In this document: piece after piece, positions 1 to 11,780 of the stretch
How positions within the stretch are numbered: the first letter of the stretch is position 1
Layout: each line of letters begins with the position of its first letter
NCBI RefSeq assembly: GCF_033118175.1
Contig: NC_083710.1
Coordinates: forward strand, 36,983,501 to 37,047,500
Origin: Dama dama
Lineage: Eukaryota; Chordata; Mammalia; Artiodactyla; Cervidae
Reading direction: 5' to 3'
DNA length: 64,000 bases
Notes under the pieces: generated by a model
The model's input: only the letters and a program-made list of their open reading frames with translations
The model's database searches: none
Told to the model about the DNA's origin: nothing
Translations under genes and position numbers: made by a program

Positions 1-1031
1 CAAATGTGAAGTCTTGGGAGCAAGTCCTTGCCATTTCCTTAATGTCCACAGGCACGATGTCACTGTAGGAGTTTAAAACTTCACTGATCACATCTTGATT
101 TTCTGCCTTGGAAAGTGTGCACGTAGAGTATACAAGCAGCCCCCCAGGACGTAGGGCCTTAATTGCAGACCTCAAGAGTTCTATCTGTAGAAGAGGCAAA
201 TTTGTCCTTTGGCTTATCCTACAGGCAGCCTTCTGAGAATCAGAAGAGAACAACCAACTTCGATCATTTGAACATGGAGCATCAACTAATACCTTGTCAA
301 AGGTTTCAGGCTGGGCATCTCCCATTTCTCTGCCATCCAATTCAGACACTTTAATTACATTTACCAAAGGCTGTGGGATGAAAGATTCTAACGTCTGCCT
401 CAGCCACCTCAATCTCAGACTATCGTATTCATTACAATGAAGATAACCTGGATAAGCACACTGCAGCAGAGCTAGAGATTTGCCTCCAGGGGCGGCACAC
501 AGATCCAGAACCTTCTCCCCATCCCTCAATTCCAGAGCCAGTACTGGGAGAAGGGAGGCGGCATTCAGGAGACAGTATTTTTTTAGGTTTCCAATTTGGT
601 GTCTTTCTGAAGGCATTCTGTGAGGAGTTCTGCTAAGGTAACATTTCATTGATTTAGGATAGTAGGGTAAAGATCCTTGAAAGAGTGAGTGATAGCCCTT
701 CAGATGTAAATCCTTTTCCAGTTCAAAAGGGTAATTGAATCTGTTAAGAAGAACAGCATATTGCCAACAAGATGGAGATGTTAGTATGTCCGAAGACACT
801 GGCCAGATGCCGCATTTCAGTCCTCCTCTCAAGATTCTGAAGCTGCTTCACTTACTGCTCTCCAAGCCAGGAGTTCAACTACATCAACAATCAGCATAAC
901 TGGGACCTTACTGTATTCCATGCATCTCCAAGTTCTTTGGAATACTGCTTTTCAAAATGATCCAATACAACTTTGCAAATCTGTTTCACAAGCTTCCTCT
1001 CTGGTTTTGCTTTCAGCAAGGTCAACACCAT
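1..1031 (-). pseudogene. NSUN3: NSUN3 retrocopy (processed, 3' end outside the window)
   Basis: NSUN3 is the mitochondrial tRNA-Met cytosine-5 methyltransferase that starts f5C34 formation. The minus strand from 1031 carries ATG and 42 codons matching its N-terminus (KLVKQICKVVLDHFEKQY, then SKELGDAWNTVR). Next comes a foreign 115-nt block at 791-905, then an uninterrupted frame from 790 to the window edge. That frame covers DILTSPSCWQYAVLLNRF, the SAM-binding LDLCAAPGGKS, the catalytic DAPCSND and STCTLSK motifs with both cysteines, and ends near residue 305 of about 340. There are no introns, so this is a processed copy. The 115-nt block shifts frame and gives TGA after four codons. Translation would need an internal ATG such as that of MKCYLS. 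It lies in sense orientation inside an ATP8A2 intron. Confidence 0.9.
791..905 (-). other. Extra 115-nt cassette inside the NSUN3 retrocopy
   Basis: The block sits exactly between codon 42 (AGG, ...AWNTVR) and the codon that resumes the protein (GAC, DILTSPS). Normal NSUN3 protein runs straight through this point. The clean position fits an alternative or cryptic exon carried by the source mRNA rather than a later insertion: no poly-A or target duplication is visible at its edges. It contains in-frame stops. Confidence 0.55.
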
Positions 1032-1446
1032 CCCGTCAGGAGAGATCAAACAAGAAATCAATTCCACTGGGTATCTAAAGCTTGCAGGGAACCAAATCTC
1101 ACTTTCACTTATTTTTAAAACATCCTTATATAAACAACAAATTTACTCCTCAGTCCCAAACAATGGGGTGAAGTTTATGTCAGTGCCCATCAGGATGTAA
1201 GAAATGGGTGCTAAGTAGAGTCACATGGTTCATGATTCAGACATTACATCTCACATCTTCTAAATCCTGCTTTACAGAAGTGACATATAGCCTCTCCAGA
1301 GCTATGCAAATTGATTTTATCCTGCTTAAGTTCCCCCCTTTTTCCTTCAAGCAGTTTTCACTTGATTTAGTATGTAACTGAAATATCAAGGCTAATAAAC
1401 AACAGAAAAGATAATCCTGACTCCACTCAATGATCTACATAATGTG

Positions 1447-1590
1447 CATGCGTGCTAAATTGCTTCAGTTGTGTCCGACCCTCTGCAACCCTACGGACCA
1501 TAGCCCACCAGGCTCCTCTGTCCATGGGATTCTCCAGACAAGAATACTAGAGTGAGTTGCCATGCCCTCCTCCAGCAGATCTTCCCGATC
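1447..1590 (-). mobile_element. Bov-tA SINE, partial
   Basis: Minus-strand Bov-tA with gtgtccgaccctctgcaacc and cttcccgatc. It lacks the tRNA-derived head. Confidence 0.8.
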
Positions 1591-1974
1591 TACATAATAA
1601 TTGTGGTCAAAAACAAAAATTGTTTGTCTATCCTTTTTTTTTTTGTCTATCCTAATGAGGACCAAAAGACCCATTTATATGCCAATAAGCAAAACAATGA
1701 ACGAATATTATCTGAATCAAGAAAAGTATAAGTAGAATTTCTCATCTTTAATACTATGCATTTATTCAGCTTTGGATCCATCTAGATTAAGTGGGGCAGC
1801 AGCAGGTTTTACAGAAATGAAAGAGTAGAAGAGATGGTCCTATAGTCAGTATCTGATAGGTGGGTCAGGTGTGTTCCTGTGTCAGAGAACTTGTGTATCA
1901 TAATATTCTTGGACTTCAAGGAACTCACAATTCAGCAGAGGATTCTAAATCCGCCCCCCGCCCACACACACACA

Positions 1975-2030
<56 letters not shown>
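1975..2030 (+). repeat. (CT)n microsatellite
   Basis: About 50 bp of nearly perfect CT repeat after a short CA run. The small open frames across it are repeat artefacts. Confidence 0.97.
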
Positions 2031-2128
2031 ACCCATGTGCATGCACACACATCAGTTCTTACTACAGATCTACGGTTAACACGAATTCAGAAACACAGAT
2101 ATCTCATACAATTGTTGTGTATGTGTGT

Positions 2129-2333
2129 GCTGAGTGTGTGAGTTGTGTCCGGCTCTTTGCAACCCCATGGATGGTAGCCCACCAGGCTCTTCTGTCCACG
2201 AGATTCTCCAGGCAAGGATACTGGAGTGGGATGCCATTTCCTTTCCCAGAGGATCTTCCTGACCCAGGGATCAAACCCATGTCTCCTGCACTGGCAGGTG
2301 GACTCCTGACCACTGTGCCCCCCAGGAAGCCCC
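2129..2333 (-). mobile_element. Bov-tA SINE
   Basis: Nearly full-length minus-strand copy ending at the tRNA-like head aggaagcccc. Confidence 0.88.
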
Positions 2334-2899
2334 ACAGTTGCTTAGAACAAAGGTAATCATTTTAAAAGCATCCAGCATGTGATGAGAACTCAACAAATCC
2401 TGCCATCATCATCCACCTGAGAAACAGATAACAAAATAATATACCTGTTGCTGGATCAAAGACTTCACAGAAGCTAAAAAGCATATATAATCATATTGCT
2501 TAGTTTATTGTTTTTCCCAATTTGCTGCAAATATGTTAAAGGGATTTTCCTTGAAAATTATCCACCCTGTAATCATCCCAGCATATTTTAAATTTTTTGT
2601 ATATTTCCTTACACATCCCCACAGGCTAGTTCAGACAATGGCTCCTCATTTACCACATTCTTTAACCTACCCTTGCCAGTGTGTGGGCTTTAACTGGGTA
2701 GGTATGTTAGCTGCCAGAAACCAAGAGTACCTGATAGGCCCTGATCTCAAGGGTATCTTGAGATAACAAGGGAATATTTCTAGATTTATGACTTGGTTTG
2801 TTGCTTCACACCTGAGCATAGTCTATTTTTATTTTCTATGATATTCTCTACAGTTTAATGATTTGTTATCATTAGATAATGTGGGGCACCCTTTGTTTG

Positions 2900-3330
2900 T
2901 TTTAGGTCTATGGTGTGGGATCTAAGTTTCTGGCTCCAAACTGCCATTTTTCTATGCCACCATCACTCCTGAAGAGTTCCAATGTCTTATTTGGGAGTAA
3001 TTTTTGATAATAAAAATAGACTCAACTTGCTAGCTGGCAATTTCTCAACTGCCTTATGGGTTCTTGCTATTTTATGTGTCCCCAGCACCACACTGTTTTA
3101 AGGATCAGTGTGTTAACTTGGGCTCTAGTATTTGATGGGTTAAGCCCTCCCCTCAGATTTGTTGTTTCAGAATATATTTGGTTGGCCAAAATGTTCCAGT
3201 TTTTAAGTAAGCTGTTATGGAAAAATTTGAACAAACTTTTTGGCCAACCCAACACTACTGGCCTCTCTGGCCCATTTATTTTCCGCACGAATTTCAGAAT
3301 CACAAGATTTCAATGAAGATGATGTATTTG
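2900..3330 (-). mobile_element. Possible ancient L1 relic around a mariner MITE
   Basis: 3085-3170 resembles a degraded minus-strand L1 ORF2 segment (caccacactgttttaaggat, then a tail around gccctcccctcagat). Divergence is high and the boundaries are uncertain. Confidence 0.35.
3178..3253. mobile_element. Mariner-type MITE
   Basis: About 75 bp with inverted ends: ttggttggccaaaatgtt on the left and aactttttggccaaccc on the right. This is the arrangement of short mariner-derived elements in ruminants. There is no coding sequence. Confidence 0.75.
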
Positions 3331-6300
3331 ACTTTAGGGGAGAAAGCTCAAGCATGAGGACAGGCACTGAAAGTAATGAAAAGGATTCTTCCATCCCACT
3401 TTAATTTTTTTAAAAAAGAAATGGATGCTGTCTAGAAAGACTTCTTTAAGTCTAACATTTGGAAGAGTTAAACTTGTCTGAAATAAAGGGCCTGACAGTA
3501 AAAGATTGAGTTCCTTTCTGACTGCGTCCTGTTAGCAACAACTGGCTTCGACTGGTTCTAGTTCATTAAAAATAAAAGGGGAAAAAATGGCTAATAGCAA
3601 ATTCAGGAGGGTGGCTCAGCTCTCAGTAATTCAATTCTAAATGTAATAACATGCTTATTAAAAATGGAAGGTCACTCTTCCAAAAATTTCCCCAAAGGCA
3701 CAGCTGCCAAATTGACTTCTGATTTCGTCTTTACAACATTATTAATTCAATGACATAATAGAGCTGGCAAGAGAAGGCTCTGCGTTTGCCTCACAAAGGG
3801 AGCTGCCAGCGCCTGAGAGAGGACCTTGCCTGTTTCCTAGAAAAGTGACCTGAAAAAATAAAAGTCAGCTTACATTTTTTAAAAAAAAGTTGTCCTGATA
3901 AAGGACTAAAAATACTCTGGCTTTTGGGAAAAGCCTACCAAACGGCTTCCCTAATTCCACCACCTCATAGGCTTCGCTTTGTCTTCATGCATCAGCAGCA
4001 AAGAGTCCTACAGGCAGTGGTGCTGGAAGGGTCGGTCCAGGGTCCACCCCCCTGGACTGGGTCTACCAGCTAACCGATCTGGGTAAAAGGCAGCATATCC
4101 TGGGAGGTTGTCTACCTTGACCGTTGAAACATACTTGGCATGGAAGTCAGCCTCCAAACCATGACTTGGCAGTGAATGCTAATTAAATGAAACTCGACCA
4201 CAAGGTGCTTGTTGATCTTAACTTGTCTCAAGTTCCAGACTTGGACAGCAGGTTGAAACCTGCTAGGATCGTAATCAGCACAATCGATAGCTTTTGGAAA
4301 GAACATTCTCGACCTGGGTTGCCAAGGGTCATCAGCTCCTCCTGACTGAGAATCGCTGCGTCTGCAGTTCCGCCCCTGAGACGTCCTGACTCTCCCAAGT
4401 CCTGCAGAGGCCACCCCGCTCCCCCCAGGTCTCACAGCCTGGACGAGAGACCATGTGTGAAGCAGCTTTTAATGAAATGGATCATTCCTTCAGTTTTTAC
4501 CATCCATCTCCCTTTATAAACTTTCTCCTATAATGTGTCCTTCTGCCTCTAATGTTTCTCAAGTAATGAAAGTAATGATGTAATAATACCATCCACTCTT
4601 ACACAGGTGTCAATGCCCTTCACCTGCAGATCACCAGGATGGCCTGTGGGAATCAGGTGGCCAACAGGCAATGGGAACTGGGGTGGGGGTGGGGGGGTGC
4701 TCCAGAACAGGTCCAGGAGGGGCTTGTTACAGGTTAAGTTCTGACAGCTGATTTGGGGAAAGCTTCACAGAAGGCTCTCATTCTCTCTGGATTGGGGGCT
4801 GTCAGAAAGCAGGGGCAATCTGTGATCAGGGATCTTGGTAGTTTTATCAAGAAGATGGAAAGACCCAAGGAAGGCACGATCCTCAAACAGTAAAGCAGAG
4901 TAGCCACCCCAGGAGGGGAGAGAGTGTGGGTGCCTGTGGCTTGGATGCTGGTAATTCTGTCTATACTGTCAATTTGCAAAGTCACATACATTTTTCAGGT
5001 AATTCAACTTAGGGAATCTAACAAAAGCCCAAGCCAAACAACTGTCTGCTGAAGAGGCCAAGCAGTCACTTCAACCTGCTCTGATGTATTAAGATGACCG
5101 TCTGCTATCCACGCCTAGGTCTGGGGGTCCTGCAAGCTCGGGTGTCTCTGTCCGCCTCTAGGACTCCCCTGATTTTGGGATTCTGAGCCATAAAACTGAA
5201 ATCCTTTAGCAGATGATGCAATCAGTTGAACACGAAAGAAGAGAAGAACCCAATCCTTGAACCTTGACAAGGGAAACATCACTAAAAGGCAAAAGACAAG
5301 CATTCCAAGCATTTTACAGGGTGGTGTCGGCTGCATTGGGCCAAGTCTGACTTGTAGCAACTGCTCTACCGAGAAACTGTGGGCAGAGTTACGTATTCAC
5401 TCAAACAGCGGGTGCCCAGAATAACTCAGGCATCCCACAGTAGACCGGTCAGCCCACAATAACCCTCACTAGTCCACTCCAGGCCACTTCACTCAGAGCT
5501 TCCAGTAACGTCACCTGACACCCTCAGTATTCCTGCATTACATGCATAGTAAATGTGTTCTTCCTATTTCAAAGAAAGCCAACAGATGGTTTTAAGCCTG
5601 GATCCTAAGATATGATTTACTGGGGCCATGCAGTGCTCCTAAAACATCATTTCCAGCATGCCAAAATCAAGAGATTTTACGTAAAAATCTAAGTTTCTGC
5701 TTCTTTTGAAAAATCAAACTCTGGGACGGTTGGCCTGAATTCCTACATGAAACAAATGGTTGGCACCAGTCGGTGGCTGAAACTTTAGAAGGAAAAGGTT
5801 CTGCCTGGTGACAGTCCCCACCCAGCCACCACACTCATGTATGTCCCTATCTCCCCCCAGAGGCATCTGAGCTTGCGAAATGGATCAAGACTGACCCTAT
5901 GGGTTCCTCCCAGGATAGTCCGCTACCCCTGCCATGTCCTCCACCTGCCTCTCGTCTATAGACAAATTTTAGTCCAAATAAATTTAATCAGACAAAAATG
6001 AGGAAATATAGAAAAAGTAGTTAAAACAAAATAGCAATAGTTTCATCATTAAATAAGTGATCTTGCCCTTTGGTTCCCCATCAAGGGCTAGAGACAATAT
6101 TCTGAGCTGTGTCCTTTGAGCTGTCTTCTAGATACTAATACTAGGTGGACTAGCTTCGGGTGACTTGATCACTAAGCTGAGATTTTGAATCTTAGAGTCT
6201 TATTTCATATCCAAGGTCAGAATAACACTTCAGATTAGAGTTTCATTAGAGATACAAGTAAAATCAAGTTGGAAGAAATTTCTAAATCTTTAATTTCTAG

Positions 6301-7011
6301 ATAGAAGATGGCTTTTCAGGTCTAAAAATAAAGGGAGAAATTACAAACAAAAAATCTGAAGACTAAAGAATAGCAGAGAAAATCATTTACAACAAAGTTG
6401 GAAATTGTGTTAAATGATTAATATCTTTCATAAATACATAACTTATAAGAAATGAGAAAAATGATTATGACAGACAAGAGTGAAATAGATGTGTACAATT
6501 CACCCTTCAGAATGGCTATCAAATAAAGCCCAAGTCTGTTCTTTGAAAAGTCTAACATAGTCCCTGGTAATATTGCTCTAATCAATAAGATCTAAAATAA
6601 ATCAATAACAAACTGAATTAAAATGAGAGGCACTTCAGTCATAAAGTTAAGAGGATCATAACTATGAATAACTTTAAGCCAATAAATTTGAAAATTGAAT
6701 GATATGAGCAACTCCCATCCCCTGAAAAACAGTATAGCATAATAACCTGGCTTTCCAAGAAAAAGAAAACTGAATAATCTTATAATCATCAAGAAATGGA
6801 CTCCATATTTTAAATCTTTTCACAAAGAAAATTACAAATGAGCTCTAGCAAACTGTAAATAAAAAAAAAAGTAATTCCAGCTTTACACAAACCATCAGAG
6901 AAAAACACAGAACTTGTCCTGAACTCATTGTGTGTTATGTAACCAATATCATAATCCAACAAGGACAACAGAGAGAAACAAAAATCACAGACAAATTACA
7001 CTCATATAAAG
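3331..7011. other. Intronic, no gene recognised
   Basis: Unique-looking intron sequence. A 107-codon minus-strand frame at 4112-4435 has no recognisable family. Apart from the G4 at 4.7 kb, I see nothing that supports a gene. Confidence 0.6.
4673..4697 (+). other. G-quadruplex motif
   Basis: GGG, GGGG, GGGGG and GGGGGGG separated by AACT, T and T. The short loops suggest a stable structure. Confidence 0.65.
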
Positions 7012-7134
7012 TATGTGAAGTTGCTCATCCGTGTCCAACTCTTTGCAACCCCATGGGCTGTAGCCTACCAGGCTTCTCTGTCCATGGGATTTTTCAGGCA
7101 AGGATACTGGAGTGGGTTGCCATTTCCTTCTACA
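7012..7134 (-). mobile_element. Bov-tA SINE, partial
   Basis: Minus-strand 3' half only (gtgtccaactctttgcaacc to ggttgccatttccttc). Confidence 0.85.
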
Positions 7135-7293
7135 CATGTAAATAGAGATATAAAATTCTAAATAAACATTTGCAAATAAAAGTCAGTAAGAAATAAAAAA
7201 TGTAATTCATCCTAAGTTGGATATTTCTGGGAATGCCAGAGTGGTTTAATATTGAATAAATGCAAATGTAGCTCAAAAATTAAGTGTACTTCC

Positions 7294-7605
7294 AGGCTTC
7301 CCCAGTGTGGCTCAGTGAATCTGCCTGCCAATGCAGAAGACACAGGTTCAATCCCTGACCTGGGAAGATCCCACATGCTGCGGAGCAGCTAAGCCCAAGC
7401 ACCACAAATATTGAGCCTGTGCTCTAGAGTCCAGGAGCGGCAACAACTGAAGCCCACACACCCTAGAGCCCGTGCTCCACACCAAGAGAAGCCTCTGCAA
7501 TGAGAAGCCAGCACACACGACTACAGAGGCACCCCCGCGCTGCACAACTAGAGAAAAACCCTTGCAGAAATGAAGACCCAGCACAGCCAAAAATAAATAA
7601 ATGAA
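7294..7605 (+). mobile_element. CHR-type tRNA-derived SINE
   Basis: tRNA-like head (ggcttccccagtgtggctca, B-box-like ggttcaatccc), then the long CHR body with repeated gcaacaactgaagcc-type phrases and an A-rich end. Confidence 0.8.
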
Positions 7606-9854
7606 AAGATATTAGAAAATTAATTGTAGCTCAAAAATTAAAAGATGAAAGATGAAAAATCAACAGATCCTCCGAATGAATATATAAAAAGAATCTAATA
7701 CAACTCACATCCATTCATCTTAACATGGTAAGGAATATCTACAGAAAATCTATAATAAGCATCACTCTTAAAGGTAAAACTTGAAAAGAATTCAGACAAG
7801 AAAAAAACAAAACCAGCCCCCTGACTACTTTTATTTGGCAATGTGCAGGATGACCCAGTCAGTAAGGTAAGTCAAGACAGGGGATAAACCACAAGGACTT
7901 AGATGTACCACAATGCCATTCAAAGGGTATATTATCATTTTCACTAAAAACTAACATTTCATTTTTAATGTTTCATTAAAAACATTTCATTTTCATTAAA
8001 AACTAATATTTACATTAGAATATTAGAGTTTAGCAAAGTTCCTAGATCACAAAATAACCTACTAAATAAATTCCATTTAGAAATGCCAGCAATGTATATG
8101 TAGCAAATAAAATTTGGAAGAAGTCACTATCTATCACAACATAGAGAAACATAACATACCCAGAAATAAATCTAAAAGTATACAGGAGATCTTTAAGGAG
8201 AAATTACAAAATTTCAGCCACAATCGCTCTTTCTCATGGACACGGCTCATAGCCTGGGGTACAGATATTAGCAGGACACTCTGCACATGATGGCAACCTT
8301 CTTTAAGGAGGAACTTAAGCCTCATTTCCCCACCCCCACCCCATGCTTTCTCTCCAATTCATTTCTTCAGCCTTAACCTTCGCTGATCTTAGCCCACTCC
8401 TGTCCACATCCCCCCTTATTTCCACAGCCCTCTCTAGGTTCATGAATTTGCATTTTTAAAACATTTTGTTGGTCCCTTTTCCCTTGAACTGAGCTTGGTG
8501 ACCCTGAAGATGAGAGCTTGCCTCCCTAGCACAGAGCGAAGCCCCTACCATGTAGTAAAACCTGATAAACACTAGGCAGATAGAGACAGTGCACACACAG
8601 CAATGCAAACTCACTTTTCCCCCCTAGCTTTGTTTCTGGTACTTTTTTTTAAATTAGAAGGAACATTCCACATAGCAATTTCAGTAGGTATTTCCATCCT
8701 TCTCTTTAAAATTTAAAAAAAAAAAAGAGTGCTAATGATCAGGTAATTGTGTTTTTTATGATTACAACTTCCAAACCAATGGCTAGCCATGATGGTTAGT
8801 GTCAAAGAGGTTAGTCCTCAGGGCCCTAACTCCCCTGGGAGGCCTAGCTGGTCAGGGACCAGAGTTAAAATTGCAATTCTATGTCAACTTGAAAAGACAA
8901 GTGGAAGGAGGCAAGTGGAAGAAAGGTTTGACACAAGTCTTCTTTCCAACATTTTCTACTGAAGACAGAATACAAAAGTACCACCACAGGAGGCACTGGT
9001 AAAAGCAAACCAAACATGGACTTATTTTTCATGCCACTACTTGGTACAGGAGGATTTAAAAGAAAACATCAGTTCTAACTTCCTTAGAGAGTCTCAGGAG
9101 ATTGTTATAGTCATAGTTGAAAAGCCTTGAGATGAACTACTTCTCATTAAAATTTGAATTTTTTCATAGTTTAGATGTAGCTTAAGTTTACGATGTGTTA
9201 GAATTTTATTTCTGAACGATCACTTTACAGGCTGGATGAACTGAACACCCACACCCACTAAGAGCGCTTACTGTAGTTTAAAGCAGAATGTGACCATTTT
9301 AAAGGGCTAGAGACCTAGTATTTACTTTTTAGAAATTAATATTCATGAGTTCAATTGATTTGTTGCCTGCTCCATGAGGAGCACAGTTTCCAACCGTAGT
9401 AACGGTTCCCAGAGAAAAACTGACGGCTTTTCTGAAGACTTGTTTGGGGACACTGTCTCCTAAAACATCTGTAGCTAAAAGCAGAGACAGCACAGGTCTG
9501 TGTCAAGCTTGACTGAGTTAATCCTTAAAGTTCATACATTTTGGGGCGAAGTTTTGCAGATTTTGAGAGCATTCAAGTTCCTTTTTTCTTGACCATGTTT
9601 AATATTCAGGTGGTTGTTCCATCAACAAATAATACTTGCAAGGTACTCTTGACTACAATCTTGATTTTGCTGATGCTATGTTACATCCACCTTATCCCAC
9701 ACCTCATTCCTGCAATGCACAGTTTGTCCTCCCAGAGACAAACTGACAGCAAGTGACTATTACAGCGTCATTACTGTGATCACATGTCATTTTACTGCTG
9801 CTACTGAAAGGGCAAAGTAAGAAATTAATTTTGATGCCAACATCTGAGATTTCT
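7606..9854. other. Intronic, no gene recognised
   Basis: AT-rich intron. Stretches such as 7640-8200 look like degraded L1 but are too diverged to place. Confidence 0.5.
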
Positions 9855-9908
9855 ATTGGGCTAGCCAGAAACAGAAAAACCCAAACGAACTTGCTGGCCA
9901 ACCCAATA
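9855..9908. mobile_element. Mariner-type MITE, short, flanked by TA
   Basis: Ends ttgggctagccag and ctggccaacccaa are inverted repeats. TA lies directly outside both ends, the target duplication expected of Tc1/mariner elements. Confidence 0.75.
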
Positions 9909-10001
9909 AAAAGTCAAAGATGTGATCTTACTCACATGCTGATGCATTTCATATTCTCATTCTCTCCTTCTTCCTCTCCCCCTGCCCCCACCTCCTACCT
10001 C

Positions 10002-10180
10002 TTTCTTTGTGAACCCATGAACTTTAGCCCACCAGTCTCCTCTGTCCATGGGATTCTCCAGGCAAAAATACTGGAGTGGGTTGCCATTGCCTTCTCCAGG
10101 GGATCTCCTCGATCCAGGGATCAAACCCGGTCTCCTGCATTGCAGGTAGGTTCTTACTGACTGAGCCACCAGATAAGCCA
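10002..10180 (-). mobile_element. Bov-tA SINE
   Basis: Minus-strand copy from the gaacccatgaactttagccc region to the head at agataagcca. Confidence 0.85.
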
Positions 10181-11483
10181 CCTAGAAAGGAAGACAAAGC
10201 TATAATTCAAACCACTCAGACTAATGATGGCTAGTATTCACTCTTCATTCTTTGAAATCACACTACAGGATGAATCCCCTTAAAAGCAGACTATGAGCAG
10301 TGAACATGGAATATACAATGAATACTCCAGGAAGCAATACATGTCTTTACATGCCATTCTAAAGAGAGGTCGTTAGTTACTTGGTGTGGACACTTGGGGA
10401 ACCTCAATCTTGACTCTGTTTGTAAAAACAGAGCATGCTAGGTCAGATCAACCTCAATCTATAAAGGTTATAATAACGGATGTCACCAAGCTCCAGAGGA
10501 ATAAAACTTCATTTTTCTTTGCCAATGGGAGTAAGTAGAGGCTGGAGGAAACCAATCCCCAGGACCCCCCTTTTCAGTACTTTGGAAATCAGCCAAACAA
10601 TTTTAGACACTAAATATACTCCCATGACTCAGCACTTTTACGTAAAATTGGTCACCTAGGCATGAAAGCTTCAAACTGCCGGTAGTAAATAAACCGTGAG
10701 ACTCTGAGAGCATCTTCCAGAGTCCCCTCCCTGCGGAAGTGACAACAACTTGCAGGGTGAACAGGGCACCCCCATTCGCCTGAGAAGAGAGCTTCCCCCT
10801 TGAGCTGGGGACTCAAGAAGGTCCTGCATCACAAAGACACAGATGTCCACACCTCCTCTGAATCTCTAAATCAAAGATGCTCCCACAGAACTGCCCCTTG
10901 CAGCCCAGGATCCCACCGTCCATCTACCTCCCACCCACCCTCCCCCATGAGTTACCCCTGTGCTGTGACCTTGACAACAGCCTGCAGAAGCCCACCAGGT
11001 CAAAGAGAGTGCGAGGTGAAGGACAGGCACCTTAGGGCAAAAACCAGGTGAGCTGTGAATGCACAAAACCGGAAGAAGTAGAGGGATAGTACCCAAGTTG
11101 ACGGTAGCAGCAGTTTTTAAGTGCGCTTTAAAATCACTGTCATCATGTTCCCTGGGCCCCTATAAGCTAATCCAGCCTCAGGTGAGACTGTATAATGCCC
11201 AAGACAGATACAGCCTTGCTCTCTTCAGCTTGTGAATGAAGTACGACCCACCAGGTTACTCTTCTCCCACATGAGCAGCAAGCTTTTTCTTCAAAAGTCA
11301 ACGTCATCATCCTCACCCAGCACGGGACAAAATGATGTTGCATAAAGAGTAAGTTTAGATGATCTCAAAAACATAAGCCTCTTCCTCACATCAACTCAGG
11401 ACCAAAAATATAAATGTATCCTGGAATGGACCTAGGTACACTAAGTTTACTTAGAATTATCTCCAGCAGGTAGAATTATCTCT
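10181..11483. other. Intronic, no gene recognised
   Basis: Non-repetitive-looking sequence with short frames only. No splice-flanked ATP8A2 exon was found here. Confidence 0.55.
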
Positions 11484-11507
11484 GGTCTTTAAAAATATTC
11501 TAAATCT

Positions 11508-11756
11508 CCCCTGAAGGGAATGGCTACTCACTCCAGTATTCTTGGAGCTTCCCTGGTGACTCAGATAATAAAGAATCTGCCTGCAATGCAGGAGACCCGG
11601 GTTCGATCCCTGTGTCAGGAAGATCTCCTGGAGGAGGAAATAGCAACCCACTCCAGTATTCTTGCCTGGAGAATCCCATGGACAGAGGAGTCCACAGGGT
11701 TACAAAGTGTCTGACACGACTGAGTGACGAACACTTTCACTTTCAGAACTGTCTTC
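11508..11756 (+). mobile_element. Bov-tA SINE with long target duplication
   Basis: Plus-strand copy with head gcttccctggtgactcagat, B box gggttcgatccc and end ctgacacgactgag. A 24-bp direct repeat with one mismatch flanks it at 11484-11507 and 11757-11780. About 30 bp of a second Bov-tA-like piece precedes the head. Confidence 0.9.
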
Positions 11757-11780
11757 GGTCTTTAAAAATATTCTCAATCT

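Noticed and set aside
1975..2030. CRISPR-like or other ordered array
   Set aside because: Simple CT dinucleotide repeat. No repeat-spacer structure occurs anywhere in the window.
4112..4435. 107-codon minus-strand frame
   Set aside because: No recognisable family, no splice support and no neighbour context. A frame of this length can occur by chance in a GC-richer patch.
11508..11756. tRNA gene from A and B boxes
   Set aside because: The boxes belong to the tRNA-derived head of a Bov-tA SINE. No cloverleaf is present.
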